A stretch of 64,000 nt of DNA from Prinsepia uniflora (GCA_032719365.1 CM064875.1:17533816-17597815), one strand, 5' to 3'; shown: positions 1 through 15,899, numbered from the stretch's first letter. The notes: generated by a model from the letters alone, not told the origin. Made by a program: numbers and translations.

Positions 1-2343
<2,343 letters not shown>

Positions 2344-3504
2344 AGTGGTATCAGAGTAGGTTTGCTCTTGAGCTACGCGCAGGTCGGGGATGTGATGTCT
2401 CTATGGGCTGCAGTTTGTTATCAACCTGATAGTTAGGATACCGGTACGAGAGTTAGTGGAATTGATTTGTGGATAGTTGGTTCGGTATTTGATGCCTGAG
2501 TATGCCATAGTTCTGTCGTGGTTTGGCAGTGTGGGACCCTACTGAGGGATGAACGTAACAGTACTTTAGAGTTTTGACCGTGAGATGGTTATGTCGGGAT
2601 CGTCTATAATGATGTTGTATGGTCAGATATGACGATGGTATGGAGTTGTGACCATTAGATGGTCATGTCATATTGAGTTGTGATTTGTATTACGGGGAGC
2701 AGCTGGGTTCGGGGAATCCCAGTTGAGTTGACGATAGGATTGGATTAACGTCCATGTGATGTTGGGACCGCTGGTCGGTCATGTCATGTCAGCTTGAGTG
2801 ATGGGACTGCACTCTGCAGGTGAAGTTGTGTTAATCAGTTAGACCTAGTTGGTTGTCTACTACTTTAGTTATTATGGATGGTCTGAAAAGGTGAACCCTA
2901 GTGATGATTGATGGGTTAGAGAATATGAGTGCAACGGAGTTAGTTTATGACCTTAGTGGGAAACCCTAGTGTATGATGTTGGTTCAGAAAAGTGAGTCGT
3001 GTTGAGACTAGTTAGAGATTGGTTGGACAGGTTACCAGGGTTGGTACTTGTTGAGGGAAACCCAGAGTGGCGATACAGAGTAGCTAGTACGGGCGGTTGA
3101 TTTTGTTGGATGTAGAGTGCTGATAGCGATGTCTGGTGGTTGGGTCTACACGAGTTTTGACAGGCACTACTATCGAGAATGGATGTAGTTGTGGTTTTTG
3201 AGAATCGGGGGACGTTCAGGGAACGTTCATTTTCCTGTATGAGTTGTCAGGGTGACTGTACCTAGAGTTGTTGGATACGAGGGAGGCAGAGTTTCTCCAA
3301 TTGGAGTAGGGGTACGGGGTAGTTGCTCGGTATGAGCAAAGATCCAGGGTTGTCTGATTTGCACAATGTGTGCTGATACTAGTGCTGGTGCTAGTGATTG
3401 CGATGATGATGAACCACGAGTTGGGATGACTCCATCATGATGGGCATACGTTCGGTACCTGGGATCCAACAGTGGATCTCAGATAGTGATGAACTGGATG
3501 GGAT
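2344..3504 (+). other. Interior of element D, first part (non-coding)
   Basis: Starts at the LTR edge with the primer site, then a block at 2377-2433 (GATGTGATGTCTCTATGG and on) that is shared with A, B and H. Further in, 3200-3480 (GGGACGTTC..., TGAGTTGTCAGG, GCTCGGTATGAGC, GTGCTGGTGCTAGTG) is shared with the interiors of A, B and G. No long open frame and no recognisable retroelement protein motif. Confidence 0.75.
2346..2357 (+). promoter_or_regulatory. Primer-binding site of D
   Basis: TGGTATCAGAGT, two bases after the LTR end TGACA. It matches the usual plant initiator-Met-tRNA primer site TGGTATCAGAGC except for the last base. Confidence 0.85.
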
Positions 3505-4080
3505 TGTCAGGGCCCACCCCTAATCCCTCAGGATTAGGGACTAAACCCTGCTTCCGTCTGACAACCCAAAAACGAAAGACCAAAACAACCTCACAGAAAC
3601 CACAAATGCCATTGTCAGACTCAGGAGAATTTACAGCATCCCAGGGTCAGCAGTTATACAAAGCATAGTACCACACTAAGAAAGCAAAAATCGATACACA
3701 AAACATACGCACAACGGAAAATTTAAATCACTCCGGAGTCACTCTCGAGTATTCTATGCCTCCGACGCTGCCTCAACGTCAACCCCCGCGCTAGCTCCAC
3801 GACCTGGAGGGCAAATAAAAATAAAAAGTGTGAGTGGACCAAAAGAATAAAAGTTTCAAAAACCGTTTTATAATCAAACCAGGGTTTTAGCCCTCAGTTT
3901 TGAAAACATACATGCATAACCCACGAGCTGAAACCAGTTATAAATCACATAAGGATCGTCATAAAACCAGTTGCAGAATCAGCATAAAAACAGTTATAGA
4001 AACCACGTCATAAGCATCATAAAACCATATCATAAAGCATAAATACCAAACAATCATTATCCGATCAAACCTGCTGGACC

Positions 4081-4262
4081 TATCCGAGTCTTTAAACTCA
4101 ATCCAGGCCTCAATCATCCGAGTCTTTAAACTCTCGAGTCTTTAAACTCAACAGGCCTACGGGGGAAATATCAATATATCCGAGTCTTTAAACTCAATCT
4201 GGGTCTTTAAACCCAATCCGGGCCCGTCCCCCGTCAATCATAATATCCGGGTCTTTAAACCC
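4081..4262 (-). repeat. GAGTTTAAAGACTC array in solo LTR E
   Basis: Five or so near-palindromic motifs (plus-strand form GAGTCTTTAAACTC) separated by short spacers rich in CCGGGC-like text. Similar motifs recur in the LTR of G at 58315-58545. Confidence 0.75.
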
Positions 4263-5452
4263 AATAACCAGATCCAACAAATCCAATCAAAACCATTTGA
4301 AAACCATTTCTAAATCCATATCCAAACCCGAATCCGAAATCACTTGTCTGACGCCACTCCGGCATCCAGAACCGTCATTCTGAACCCAAATCCGGAAATC
4401 CACGTTTCAACTTTAAAACCAAATTCCGCTTCCCGAAATCCGATTCTAAAACCGAAAACCCTTAATCATCAAAATCATGTTCCAAAATCCCTTTATAATC
4501 ATTGAAAACCATTTATCGTTTGAAATCCCAAAATCATAGCATCACAGCCAGACATCGACCCTTTCTCGTAAAACGTGCTGAAAACCGTACTGTCTCGAAA
4601 AATGTGCAATTAAGTAAAACAGTTATAGCATAGTCAACAATCATGAAATCTCATGTAAAACCATAAAACAAGTAATTAAAAGCAGTTATGCATGCTCAGT
4701 TATAAAGAAGGGGTCCACTCACAGTTACCAGGTACGTCACTTGCGTCCCGAACGTCCTGCACGTTCCTCGTCCACCTCGGGGACTCCCGATCCTATTACA
4801 AGTCACCAAAGCACGTCACTAACACGTTCACTAAGGTCCTCCTAATTTTCCCCAAAAATCCCCAGGTCCTAAACGTAACGAACCGAGACCCTACGCCTTC
4901 AACCTCGCGAAACTAACTCGATTCGACGTCCGATTAACCCGAAACCTATTCCAATAGACTCGTTACAACATCTAGACCAAAAACTTAGTTAAAAGTTTCC
5001 CCAAAAACCGCCGCACGCGCCCCCATGCGCCGCTCAAAGTGGCTGCGCGTGGGCCTCACGTGCCTGCACAGTCATTGTTCATCTTAAACCTTCGAACCCG
5101 TGCACTGTTCCGGACCGACATGACCCGTTCTCGGTCGTCCGTCCACCATTTTTGCTCTTCTTTCCACCAATCTCATCGTCTTCTACCCAATAATCGATTC
5201 CCCTACTGCAAACACTCCAACACAGCCTACATCTCAACGTCCCAAGCTCGAAACAAAAACCTCCCGTACCCCTGTTCTTTAATCCGGCCACCCGTCCATT
5301 CCCCCAACCTCAAATTGTTTCCCTATGCTCAAAGACGACTCACTGGACTCCTTAAAACCCCTAGAATAGTTCGACTCAACCTCAAAACCCACGACATTAA
5401 GTTTGAACCCAAATTGAAAAACAGAGAACACAGTTAACTCACCGTCGTTCAC

Positions 5453-5476
5453 GGGGGGGGGGGGGGGGGGGGGGGG
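5453..5476. repeat. 24-base poly-G tract
   Basis: Pure run of 24 G on the plus strand within solo LTR E. Such runs are prone to slippage, quadruplex formation and assembly error, so the exact length is uncertain. Confidence 0.95.
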
Positions 5477-6441
5477 AAGAAATTACCTGCCTTCGATCGC
5501 CGCCATGAGCTCAGCCGTGATTATGTAACTCCTCTCATCCTCCTCCGTCCTCTGGACACCACCACCAGCCTCGATTGATAAAATACGGCAGCACCACCAC
5601 CCAACACCCTCTCTGTTTTCTGGTTTTCCCGTGAACTCACACACTCCTCACACACTCAAAAGTCACACGAGTTGCCCTCACAACTCCCTCTCGATCTCTA
5701 CTCACTCACTCAATCACCAAGACACATCAACACACATGGCAAACTCACGATTTTCTCTCAATCTCACCCTCTGTTTCTCTCTTCTTCGAACAAACACGAT
5801 CACACACTGCACAAATTTAAAACACACACCGTGCACTCTTGTGTAGAAACCTCTAGCCCCTTGCCACATGTCACAATCCTACAAGCCCTCTCACAAAATA
5901 TCCAATCTCCCCTATACACTTGGCCTTATCAGATTGGCCCAATTCCCAATGCACCAAAAGACCAAAATGCCCCTTTGAGTTAAAATTATCGTTTTTCCCT
6001 TCACCGTTCTAGACCCGTATCTTGCCCGTCCAATGTCCGATGAAGGCATGCCGTCTGTCGTTGAACTCAGGACGACGAGATCTACCTAACGGTCCTCAGT
6101 CTACGTATAAAAATCCTATCGTGCTAAAAGGCAACTTTTCCCCCTTCGTTTACCCAAATTACGGTAATGCCCTCAACCTTCCGAACATCATAACTTCCTC
6201 CTCGGATGTCGGCATCGGGCGTGCCACCTGTCTACGGACTCGTGACGCCCCAAACTACATCTCGGTCATTGGTCAGTGCCCAATTGACCTCCCGAACTAA
6301 AAGTCAACTTTTTACCCAAACTAGGGGTAAAATCGTCATTCTACCCCCAAGGTCCAACAGTACTCGACTAACCACCGATTAACTCAGCTAATCCGTCTCC
6401 AATCACTTCACTAATCCTGTTTCTCGGAACGAGTCGTTACA

Positions 6442-8433
6442 TCCAGTAGTAGTGGAGACGTGTGAATCAAGTAGTAATGGACCACATTATTTTGGATGTG
6501 CATAAACGGTATAAGCCGATAGGCGAACTTGGTAGAGAGTTAGACTGGTTACGGACACATGGTTGATGCACGAGTGTGCTAGTTTCGTCATGGTTGGAAC
6601 TTCAGATTCGAGAGAAGTTGTGATTGAGGCGACGAGGGGAATGCTTGACTCCGCATTGGTAATGGCTATTTCAAAGTCATTTAGGGTGACTTCTCATGTT
6701 CTGCCATGGCAGATGATGGTTGTTGTCACCAGTACGTTGATCGTGTATTGGTTGGTGCACCCTTGATTTTTTGTGGGTCATCAGGAGGAGTTGGGTATTT
6801 CGAAATTAGGTGAATGAGATTTCTCATTTTCTACTTGGTGGCAAATAATGTTGGGTTACATGGCGTGGTGAGTGCAATGAGTTTTGGTTTCATTCACGTA
6901 GGATGAATTTTGATGTCATTGTCTTGGATCATCCTTGATTTTTCCTAGGTGGAATGATGAGGATCGATATGAGAAGACCCATAGTCTAGACGTGTTTCGC
7001 CTTTGACTAAGTGATCAGATGTGATGAGCGATTTTGTAGTATGTGGATTCAATGAGAGTGTAAGACCCTATGCCCTAAAATCTGGTAGTTAGTTGAGGGA
7101 GAACATATGTGGATCCTAGGTGGATCGGGATTGTGATGTTGTGGACATTAGGCATTGTGACGATCTAAGATCGTGATGTTAATTGTCGGGTGATGTGGTG
7201 ATGGATCTGGATCGTGATCTTGATGATCAGGTTAGGTGGAGAGTTTATTGCCTTGTCTTCGATATTTGGATATGGGGATGATGGGACTGACTTCCTTTCG
7301 AGGTAAATCCCATATGGTGTATTAATTGAACGAGTAGGTGTTTGACGGGGTTGGATTTGGTCAGCCTTAGATGTGTGAATGATGGGATTGGCTTCCTTTC
7401 AAAATCAATCGAATATGATATGGTAATCGAGTGAGCAGGAAACTAATAGGTTCAGAGTTGGTTCGTCTCGGTGGACATGGGTGAGATTGGATGCTCTTTT
7501 GGGCATGATTGGGTATGCCTTGGTGAGCGTGAGTCGAATTGATAAGTGTTGGATTACGTGATTAGGAGTAGACGTTGTGATGCTAGTCGGGTGACCATGA
7601 GACTCGAAATGGATGATGGGTTGGAGTTTTCGATCTGTCTAGTACTGGATTGGACAGATAGACTCCAGAATTGAAGCGTGTTTAGCTACGAACCATGTAG
7701 TAGGCTAGCTGGTGGATGGATGTATGTATTAAGGTACATTGTGCGAGGACTGATACTGGACAGACTTATGGTGCCTGGTGACAGTATATGGGATATACCA
7801 GGGGTACGTTGGTCAGCGTGTTGGTAATCGGCTTAGTTCCAATATCATTGGATTAGTTGAGGACGTGAACTGGACGTTGAATATTGTGCGCTGGGCCAGA
7901 GTGATTTTGATGGGTTCAGTGATCGTATGAGCAGGTGCTCAGAGCCGTGGATGGCTAATGGAATCCTAGTGTGGAGAGGTGTATCACTATTGGGCAGGTA
8001 TTCGATGGGGTCCAGTTACACTCAGATTGAGTAAATTGGTGGTTAGTGTAACCACAAGTGAGTACGATTTCAGTTTTGACTGGAGACTGTCAAGCGGTGA
8101 CAGTTTGGCAGGATGTGTCAGCGTGAATCGATGAGTGAGGTTTAGTGACTCCCAAAGGGAGCAGATGTCAGGATAAATTGGTGATTGAGAAAGGAATCGT
8201 CAAGTTGAATGTATCAGCATAATGGAAGAACTGTCAAGTGATCACTCGATGTGGTCGGGTGTAGTCGTTGAGACGTGAGTATTGGTGGAACGTCTGGGTG
8301 TGTACAAGTATCGTACTGGTTAGTGGGTGTGCAAGTGTACACATGATGTGAGGTCGAATTTGCTTTCCACGAAGTGGTTGTAGAATCAGGATAGTTGGAA
8401 TTTCGAGGACGAAATTATTTAAGGAGGGAAGGT
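6442..8433 (+). other. Interior of element D, second part (non-coding)
   Basis: Resumes after solo LTR E with CCAGTAGTAGTGGAG. Parts near 6750-7050 and 7090-7470 (such as TGGATCCTAGGTGGATCGG-like text) recur in the interiors of B and A. It ends with TTTCGAGGACGAAATT and the polypurine tract, a 3' end typical of plant Ty3/gypsy elements. No credible coding frame. Confidence 0.75.
8421..8433 (+). promoter_or_regulatory. Polypurine tract of D
   Basis: AAGGAGGGAAGGT lies directly before the 3' LTR start TGTAACG. It would prime plus-strand DNA synthesis. Confidence 0.85.
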
Positions 8434-8612
8434 TGTAACGACCTGTCCCGAATTCTGAAATTAGATTAGTGACTAATGGACGATTAGTGAGATAAATCGG
8501 TGATTAGTTGAGCGAAATCGGACGGACGGTGTAAAATGATCGTTTTGCCCTAGTATTGGGAAAAATATTGACTTTTGACTCGGGGAGTCAAACGTACAAG
8601 GATAGATGACCG

Positions 8613-8632
8613 TGACGTAGATTGGGACGTCA
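8613..8632 (+). promoter_or_regulatory. ocs/as-1-like palindrome in D 3' LTR
   Basis: TGACGTAGATTGGGACGTCA: two inverted TGACGT half-sites over 20 bp, the spacing of the ocs-type element bound by TGA-class bZIP factors. Function is inferred. Confidence 0.45.
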
Positions 8633-8778
8633 CGAGTCCGTAGACAGTCGACACATCGAAATCGGACGTTGAACGGAAAAGTTATGGTCACGGGATCAAA
8701 ATTGGGAATTTAGGTCTCGGGATTCGAATTAAATATTAAATAGATCTGATTGAAAAATTAGTTAATTATGAGGCCCTT

Positions 8779-8804
8779 GGATGAGTGACAAGTGTCACTC
8801 ATCC
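8779..8804. repeat. 26-base palindrome in D 3' LTR
   Basis: Perfect 12-base arms GGATGAGTGACA and TGTCACTCATCC around an AG centre. The same palindrome occurs in F, B, A and H. Confidence 0.85.
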
Positions 8805-11412
8805 TATTGGAGGCTTTCCCTAAAAAGGGGATCTTGGTCTAATTGGTCCATTTTAATTAATTAATTATTGCACTCATCTCTCATCTCACAATCCTCACCA
8901 TCCATCATCTTCATCTCATCTGATTTCCTCTCATCCTCACTGTTCATTATCATCATCAAGTATCATCTTCATAAATTATATTTTCTTCCCACCCGAGCAC
9001 CATTTTCATTTCCCTCTAAACAAACAAACACACACACACACACACACATACCACCTCACCACCATATTCATCTCTGTGTTCATGTGAGAGGCCGTGAGTG
9101 AGGACTGAGATAGTGAGAGAGTGACCAGAGGGACTGATGGACGACGGGACACTGCTGCGACACGGTGGAGGTGAGAAAACTCAAACCTGATAAACCGTTT
9201 GAACCCATTTTGGAACTTCATTATTTAACGTTCAAGGATCAATTTGGTTGATTTTGTGTGATCTTACAAATCAGGACGAGTTTTTTGGACGTGGTTTCGA
9301 GGCATGGGATGGCCTGAGTCGACAGGGAGGGCCTCCAGAATTCTGGGCTTCGGGTTTGGCATCACAGGTAAGGATCTTGAATATTTTTCTAGTTTTTGAA
9401 TCCATAGAACCCTAGGTTATAGTTAGACGAACTTATAGGAAGAAACAGGAGTTAAAATGGACTTGAAACAAGGGAGAACCGGTCTCACCGGTCCAGTCAA
9501 ACCGGTCTCGCCGGTCCGATCAAACCGGGGTTGTAAAGAACAGGTCTAGACCAGGTCTGCGAAAGGTAGACGATGACACTGTAGCAGGCCCGTGGGGGAG
9601 AGTGGAGGGTATTTTGGGGATGTTGTCAATACGACTTTTAATCTATTTGATGTAACAAACATTTTGCGACTATTTTCGTGTCGATCGGACATCATTTCGA
9701 TATAGTTCGGGATGTCTGAAGGTTTAAGATCGAGTTTAAAAATAGTTGAAAATTCGGAAAAAGTACGGGGCTTCAATGAGAGGTTAATAAGGTAGTTAGT
9801 AACCATCTAGTATGATTTGGACAGGTTTGGGAGTCCCGGTGACGGTTATTAGCTCGAGGAGGCTTATGGCACGCATATCGAGGCGGTAGCTAGGACGGTC
9901 TGTGAGTGGACCTTGATTTCTAAACTGTGATGCATGCATAAATGTTTTATATGTTTTACATATGTGATTTCTATGATGATGATTGGGATGTTGGTGATTT
10001 ACATAATTACACATATGTCGAGGCGATTTACGTATTTCCACGTATATCGAGGTTTGTGGTTTTGCACAGATTATACGTGCTTATGGTTTCAGTAATGGTT
10101 TAATGAAATGGTTTTGGATTTGAAAATGTAAACTCGGGCACGAGACCCATTTTTTTTGGAAACCCTCGGACTTGAAGTCCATGTAGTTACCTTATCGGGC
10201 TAGGGGCCTAATTGGTTCGTGGATTGATTTCAAATTTGGGAATATGGAATCGGCCATGAGACCCATTCGATTTACGAACTCTCAGACTTGGAGTCCATTT
10301 GATTTAATAAGGCATCGGGCTGGAGGCCCAGTTGGTTTACAAAATCGGGCTCGAGGCCCAGTTGGTTTACATGATCGGACTTGAGGTCTAGTTGATTTAC
10401 ATGATCGGGCTTGAGGCTTAGTTGGTTACATGATCGAGCTTGAGGTTCAGTTGATTTTGATATCGAGCATGAGGCCCAGTTATGTTTTATGTTTGTGATT
10501 TTGGGCCGGGGACCCATATATGGATTTTTGGATTCATGACAGTTTTATGGGAAACATGAATCCTTTGTAAGGTTTGAAAGGTTTTAAGAATGATTACGAA
10601 ATGGTTTTTCATATACCATTCTTTATTTATGGATTGTCTCCTCCGGGGAGGGTCGTTGGCCTAGGTGGACCCTGGAGTAGTCATGGAGCACTAACTGAGT
10701 GGAGTCGCCCCCGTGGGGTACCTTACTCTCAAGAAGGTATATATGGATTATAACCCCGAGGGAGGGTCAACGATCTGTGGACATTGACCTAGGTGGACCC
10801 TGGGGAGACTTGGGATTTGAGACCCCGGGTAGTACGCGCGTAGCTTTGGAAACCGTGACAGGATTGGTTATATGATATTTGGTAAACACGATTTCTTGGA
10901 TTTGTTGAAATGGTGTTTTGTGATTAGTAAATGGATTTGGACAATGACCCACATACTCGGATTTATGGTTTTGGGCTGAGTTCCCATATATTGTTGAAAT
11001 GAATTATGGATTTGTGTAAATGGTTTTAGGCAGGGGCCTATATGCTTTGGATCTACGGAATTTGGGGCTGAGACCCTAATAATGGTTATTTGAATATATG
11101 GTTCGATAAATGGTTTTCGTATGCATGCATGCTTTTTAGTGAAGGGCATAAAGATATTTTATGAAATGAGTTTTTATTAATCTATTTATTTTCGTCCTCT
11201 CACAGTTTTCGATGGTTTTAATGCCCTTCAGGTTGATCACGGATGCAGGTTTTAGCAGAGACCGAGACATCACACTCCTCCACCGGATCGTGGCGCGCTC
11301 TAGAAGTCGGTCGGGTTGAAGGTTTGAATTATCCCTTATCTGACACTTCGTGTCAGACGGGAGCATGGCACATCCCGTGTTAATCCTGGGGGGATGGGGA
11401 TGGGTCGTGACA

Positions 11413-12210
11413 TCTTTCCCTCCCCGAGTGATGTGGGATTGTCTATCGTTCTTCCTAAGACACGAGTCCTACAATCCACCCACTTTGGGGCCCAGCGTTT
11501 TCGCTGGCACACTTTTGGTCGGGGTCCAACTCTAATACCATTATGTCACGACCTGACTCTCTTAGCACGATATTGTCCGCTTTCGACCCACACCCTCACA
11601 GCTTTGTTTCTAGAACTCGTTCAACTTTCCAGTGGGGCACCCATCTTGGGATTACTTCAACTCAACCATTGACCACCGTCCCACCAAGAAACCAACATCC
11701 ACACAAAAAAGAGATTGAAACAGGAAACCTAAAACCTAATAGGCGGCACATCAAAATCGTCCAAGAAGAAAGATCGAAACTCGTTTAGAGCCACAGTAGG
11801 AGGCTAAGAATCATTCAGAGCCCCCGCATGATGTCAAAACATGTTTCAGCGCCACAACAACAACTGTAGGAAAGAGGGCCAAAAAATGTTCAAAGCTATC
11901 ATAGTAGTTACAGGAAAGAAGGCCGAAACTTTGTTTAGAGCCACTGCATGAGGAAGCCTCTGCAGGAGGTACCACCAAAGAGCGAGAGGGAACAAAAAAG
12001 AGAGGCGACCAACCTCATTTGCCAGGATAAGAAGAAAAGGAAGAATAACAAGCATCTGAGGGTGAAAGCATGATCGCGGGGCACAGCAGAACTGTCCAAG
12101 TCGAGGGGCTCAACAAAATTGTTGTTTTTTCTGGTAAAAATCTGCCAAGTAGAAACCAAAGTACTAGCTTGAAGTTTGTGGTAAAAGTATATAAGGTGTA
12201 ATAGATGTAG
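11413..12210 (-). other. Old LTR-retroelement debris
   Basis: On the minus strand, 11544 is the end of an LTR-like sequence (GGTCGTGACA) followed by TGGTATTAGAGT at 11529-11540, resembling a primer site, then about 115 bases of possible interior up to the D boundary. The rest (11600-12210) is unrecognised, with imperfect repeats of GTTTAGAGCCAC-like text. No supported gene. Confidence 0.4.
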
Positions 12211-12510
12211 TTAAAATAGGGATAAACTATATAAAAGTACCCAAACTATAGACCCGATTTTCAAAAATACCCAAACTATAAAAAGTTTCATTTCCGTTCC
12301 CAAACTATACTATCGATTTCAAAAGAATACCTCCGTTAAAAATTCCATCCAATTTTCTGTTAAGTGCCTACGTGGGAAAAAAAAGCCACTTAACATGTGG
12401 TGTGGCAAAAATTGAAGGGGCAATTTGGAAATAATCCAAATCTAGTTCAGATTAAAAAAAAGCTCAATTTTGCCAAAAACCCAAATCCATAAACCAAATC
12501 TAAACCCAAA

Positions 12511-15376
12511 TGACAGGACCCATCCTAATCCCCTTGGATTATCGTCGGATGTGCTTGCTTCCATCTAACACCACGTGCCAGACAAAGGATTAAACTGTAA
12601 CCCGCTTGGGGTTATCCAGAGTACATAAGAATCTGTGGCAGTATGTGATGTCTCGATCTCTGCTACATCCACATCCGCGATCAACCTAAAGGGTATAAAA
12701 AACATAAAAGCTGTGAGTGGAAAAAAACAAACAGTTAATAAAAACAATTTATCGATAAGACATTTATACCCTGCATGTAAAAGTATGCATGCATCAGAAA
12801 ACAAGTATTTCAAATACTTTCTCAAAAGTAAGTCATATTTCTTTTCAAAACAAAACACAGTGAAAAATGCTTCTCAATTGAAGCCATTTCCTCAGTAGGG
12901 TCTCAGCCCAAATCAAATCACATAGGGTCTCATCCCAGATATAAAACACGTGAGACCTCAGCCCAAATATAAAACCATGTAGAATCTCAGCCCGTCATCA
13001 TCAATATCATCATTCACGATTCCAATCCCAGCAACACGTACTCATAAACTCAAGGACTACTCTGATCTTGAGCATGTCACAATGAACGCATTACCAGCCG
13101 ACAATCACTAGATCGTCATGAACATATCATCGATCGACCTCTTATACCAAACTCCTGAGTCGAGCCTCCCTCAACTGCCGTCTCTCTCAGCTGCTCGACA
13201 ATAGGCGCATCGTGACCTCTCCATACCTCGGCGGTAAGCATTATCTTCAGAGTGCTCTCCAGGGAAACAAATTTACAATTGGAGGTCCTCTAATAAAATC
13301 CGAGTCTTTAAATTCAAAATCATAGGGACACAAGCCCGAATATCATCAATAGGGTCACAAGCCCGAAATATCATCAGATGGGTCACAAGCCCGAAAACAG
13401 TGTCTCTCAACATTTCATAAACTCAGGATTCCTCGAATCCTATCAAATCCACAACTGGGTCTCATGCCCGAAATATCTTTCACAAATCTCATAATTGGGT
13501 CACAACCTAATATATCTCACGTTTAGAAAACAATAAATCAACTGGATCATATGCTCGAAAGATATTTCCAAATTAGAAAACAATTTCACGATTCAAAACA
13601 CTTTCCAAAATCTTCCTTGAATTCAATCCAAGTCAAGTCTTATCAACTGGGACTCAAACCCGAATATCGATTTCATGCATCTCCGTGAAATCATTCAAAA
13701 TTTCAATAATCAATCCTTGGTTTCACGCCTCTCCGTGAAGCCATAAAAATCTCATAAAATACGTGCAATATAACGGCATTTTCTACGAAAATGCCCAATC
13801 ATATCCAAAACATCATGAAATCAATGCATCTCAAATTATGATCATAAAACATATAAAACATTTATGCATACGTCATATTTCATAAAACAAAGTCCACTCA
13901 CAGACTGTTCGTGCTACGCGCTCCGAAACTTGCGCCGTAAGCCACTCCGGGGCTAATCCAAACTCTTCAGGACGTCCGGACTTGTCCAAATCATACACAA
14001 AGGTTAATAACCATCTATACACGTCTATATCAAAGACCTTCACACATCCCGAAACGGTCAACATGTCCCGAACACGCTTCATGAGACTAAAAACCTCTAA
14101 ATGACCTATCAAACGAACTCTGATCGACCTAAAAATACCACCATTGGATTCAGATCGTCGAACCCTTTTGAAGAAAAAGACCAGTTTCACCTCAAAAACT
14201 CGTGCCCACGTGCCCTCATGCGTTGGTCAAAGTACGGTCAACGCTAGTCGTCGCTAGTCAACGACGGTCCACGTCGGCGGTCAACGGAAGTTGACAGCTA
14301 ACGTCATGCTGATGTTAGCCTGGCATCTGACACCTGTCAGTTATGACAATGTCAGGTCTAATAGCCTTCCATGTGGCACCACCCGAAAGGATCCACGTGG
14401 TCTAACATGCTGACTAGGCCTGACAGCTGACTAGACCTGATAGCCAGCCACGTGCCACCCTCTCGTTGGCCACGTGGCCTGACAGGTCTGATAGATAATG
14501 ATATGGACTGCCACATCATCATCGTCAACCTCTGTCCAGGTCAACCCGTGACCCTGTAACAGGTCGTTTGACTTGCGACCATGACCTGGCTAGAACTTAG
14601 CCGTCTGGCCATCATTTTACCCTATTTTTCTTCCTATCGACTCGCCTTGATCCCATAAAGGGTTCCATGACTTCAGAATCAGAAGAAAGGGCTTGAAAAT
14701 ACTTGCTCGAATCCTAACCTTCACAACCAGTTTTCCAGCCTCCTTCCAGAGCTATCTAGGGGACCTGTGTCGTCCAAATTCATCCCAACATGCTCGTAAG
14801 AGCGCAATATACACAACCATAGCATCAGACATACCCTCAAACCTCTAAAACCAAAAATCCAAATGCAACAAAATCATGGGTTACAGTTTTACCTATTTTT
14901 CTAGTTTCCCCGTCGTCCAGGCGGCTCAACCGTCCTTCACGGTCGTCCCAAGCTCTCCAGTCCTCACTCTCTCACTCTATCTCTCTCTTAGGCAGCAGGT
15001 GAAGATGGTGGAGCTTTGTGGTGGGTTACGAGTTTGTGCAAAATGAGAAGGGAAAGGGAGTAGATGCATGAATGTGTGGGTTTGGGCCAAAGGATGAATG
15101 ACAAGTGTCACTCATCTATTGGTCCAAGCTAGATCTTTTGGGCCCACTAAGGATAAACCCAAAAGTTATCCGGGTCCTATCATCTTAAACTATGTAATGA
15201 TTCTCGGTCCACGTGCATTTAACTTTTCTTGTCAAAAGTAAACTTTTTGCCCTTTCTAGGGGCAAAATCTTAATTTTACCCCGATCGTCCGCTAATCTTT
15301 GATTAGTCCTTAATTAATCCTTGATAATTCGTCATTAACCTTAATTAATCCCGTAAATTCAGGACGCGTCCTTACA
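12511..15376 (-). mobile_element. Solo LTR F inside the MULE
   Basis: On the minus strand it starts TGTAAGGACGCG (15376) and ends GGGTCCTGTCA (12511). A perfect 5-bp TSD CCAAA flanks it (12506-12510 and 15377-15381), so it arose by LTR-LTR recombination of a full insertion. Sense-strand arms are CTGTGAGTGGAC (13892-13903) and CCACTCACAG (12711-12720). It carries the 26-base palindrome with one change (15092-15117) and an array of GGGTCACAAGCCCGAA units at about 13310-13650. Non-coding. Confidence 0.92.
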
Positions 15377-15899
15377 CCAAATCCACACCAAATTTCCAAA
15401 ATCAAATTTCCATAACCAAATCCAAATCAAATTGACAGAACCAAATCCAAACCCCAGAATCATTTAATCCAAGACACTAGCACCAAAATAGATAATTCCT
15501 ATCCAGACCACAGTTCTTCAAATTCCAATTCCATGAGTTCTTCAAATCCCAATTCCAAACTAGAAAATTTTTATCCCACTCGATACCCTAAAAAATCTAT
15601 CGCAAAATTCACAATGAGTAAAGTTTCCACACATTGTTTAAGGAAACCCAATCTTTTGAAATAATCAAAGAAAGGGCAAAAATATTGAGCAGATGAGATA
15701 TGCGGACTAAGGTAGATGAGATCTGAAGAAATTCCAAAGTTCATGAAATTTGAGGGAAGAAATTCAAAAATGGAAATTGAAATAGAAATTTGAGGGAAGA
15801 AAATGGTAAATTTGAGGAAATTGAAATGAAATTTAAGGGTAGATCGAAATGGAAGTTTGAAAGAAGAAAATTGAAATGAACCCTCAATTTTTTACTCTT

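Larger units (their letters stand above)
3505..6441 (-). mobile_element. Solo LTR E
   Basis: Read on the minus strand it begins TGTAACGACTCG at 6441 and ends GGGCCCTGACA at 3505, with no primer site or interior beside it, so it is a solo LTR of about 2.9 kb. It splits the interior of D at a site that is continuous in relatives (CTGGATGGGATCCAG in G). Conserved inverted arms are at 4713-4724 (CTGTGAGTGGAC on the sense strand) and 3828-3839 (GTCCACTCACAC). It contains an array of GAGTCTTTAAACTC motifs at 4081-4262 and a 24-G tract. No 5-bp TSD is visible. Confidence 0.85.
8434..11412 (+). repeat. 3' LTR of element D
   Basis: Begins TGTAACGACCTG and ends GGGTCGTGACA; 2979 bases. It holds an ocs-like palindrome at 8613-8632, a palindrome with 12-base arms at 8779-8804, a short CA run (10 units), imperfect GAGGCCCAGTTGG repeats at 10311-10484, and the inverted arms CTGTGAGTGGAC at 9900-9911 and GTCCTCTCACAG at 11194-11205. 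Open frames inside are low-complexity or repeat-derived. Confidence 0.9.
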
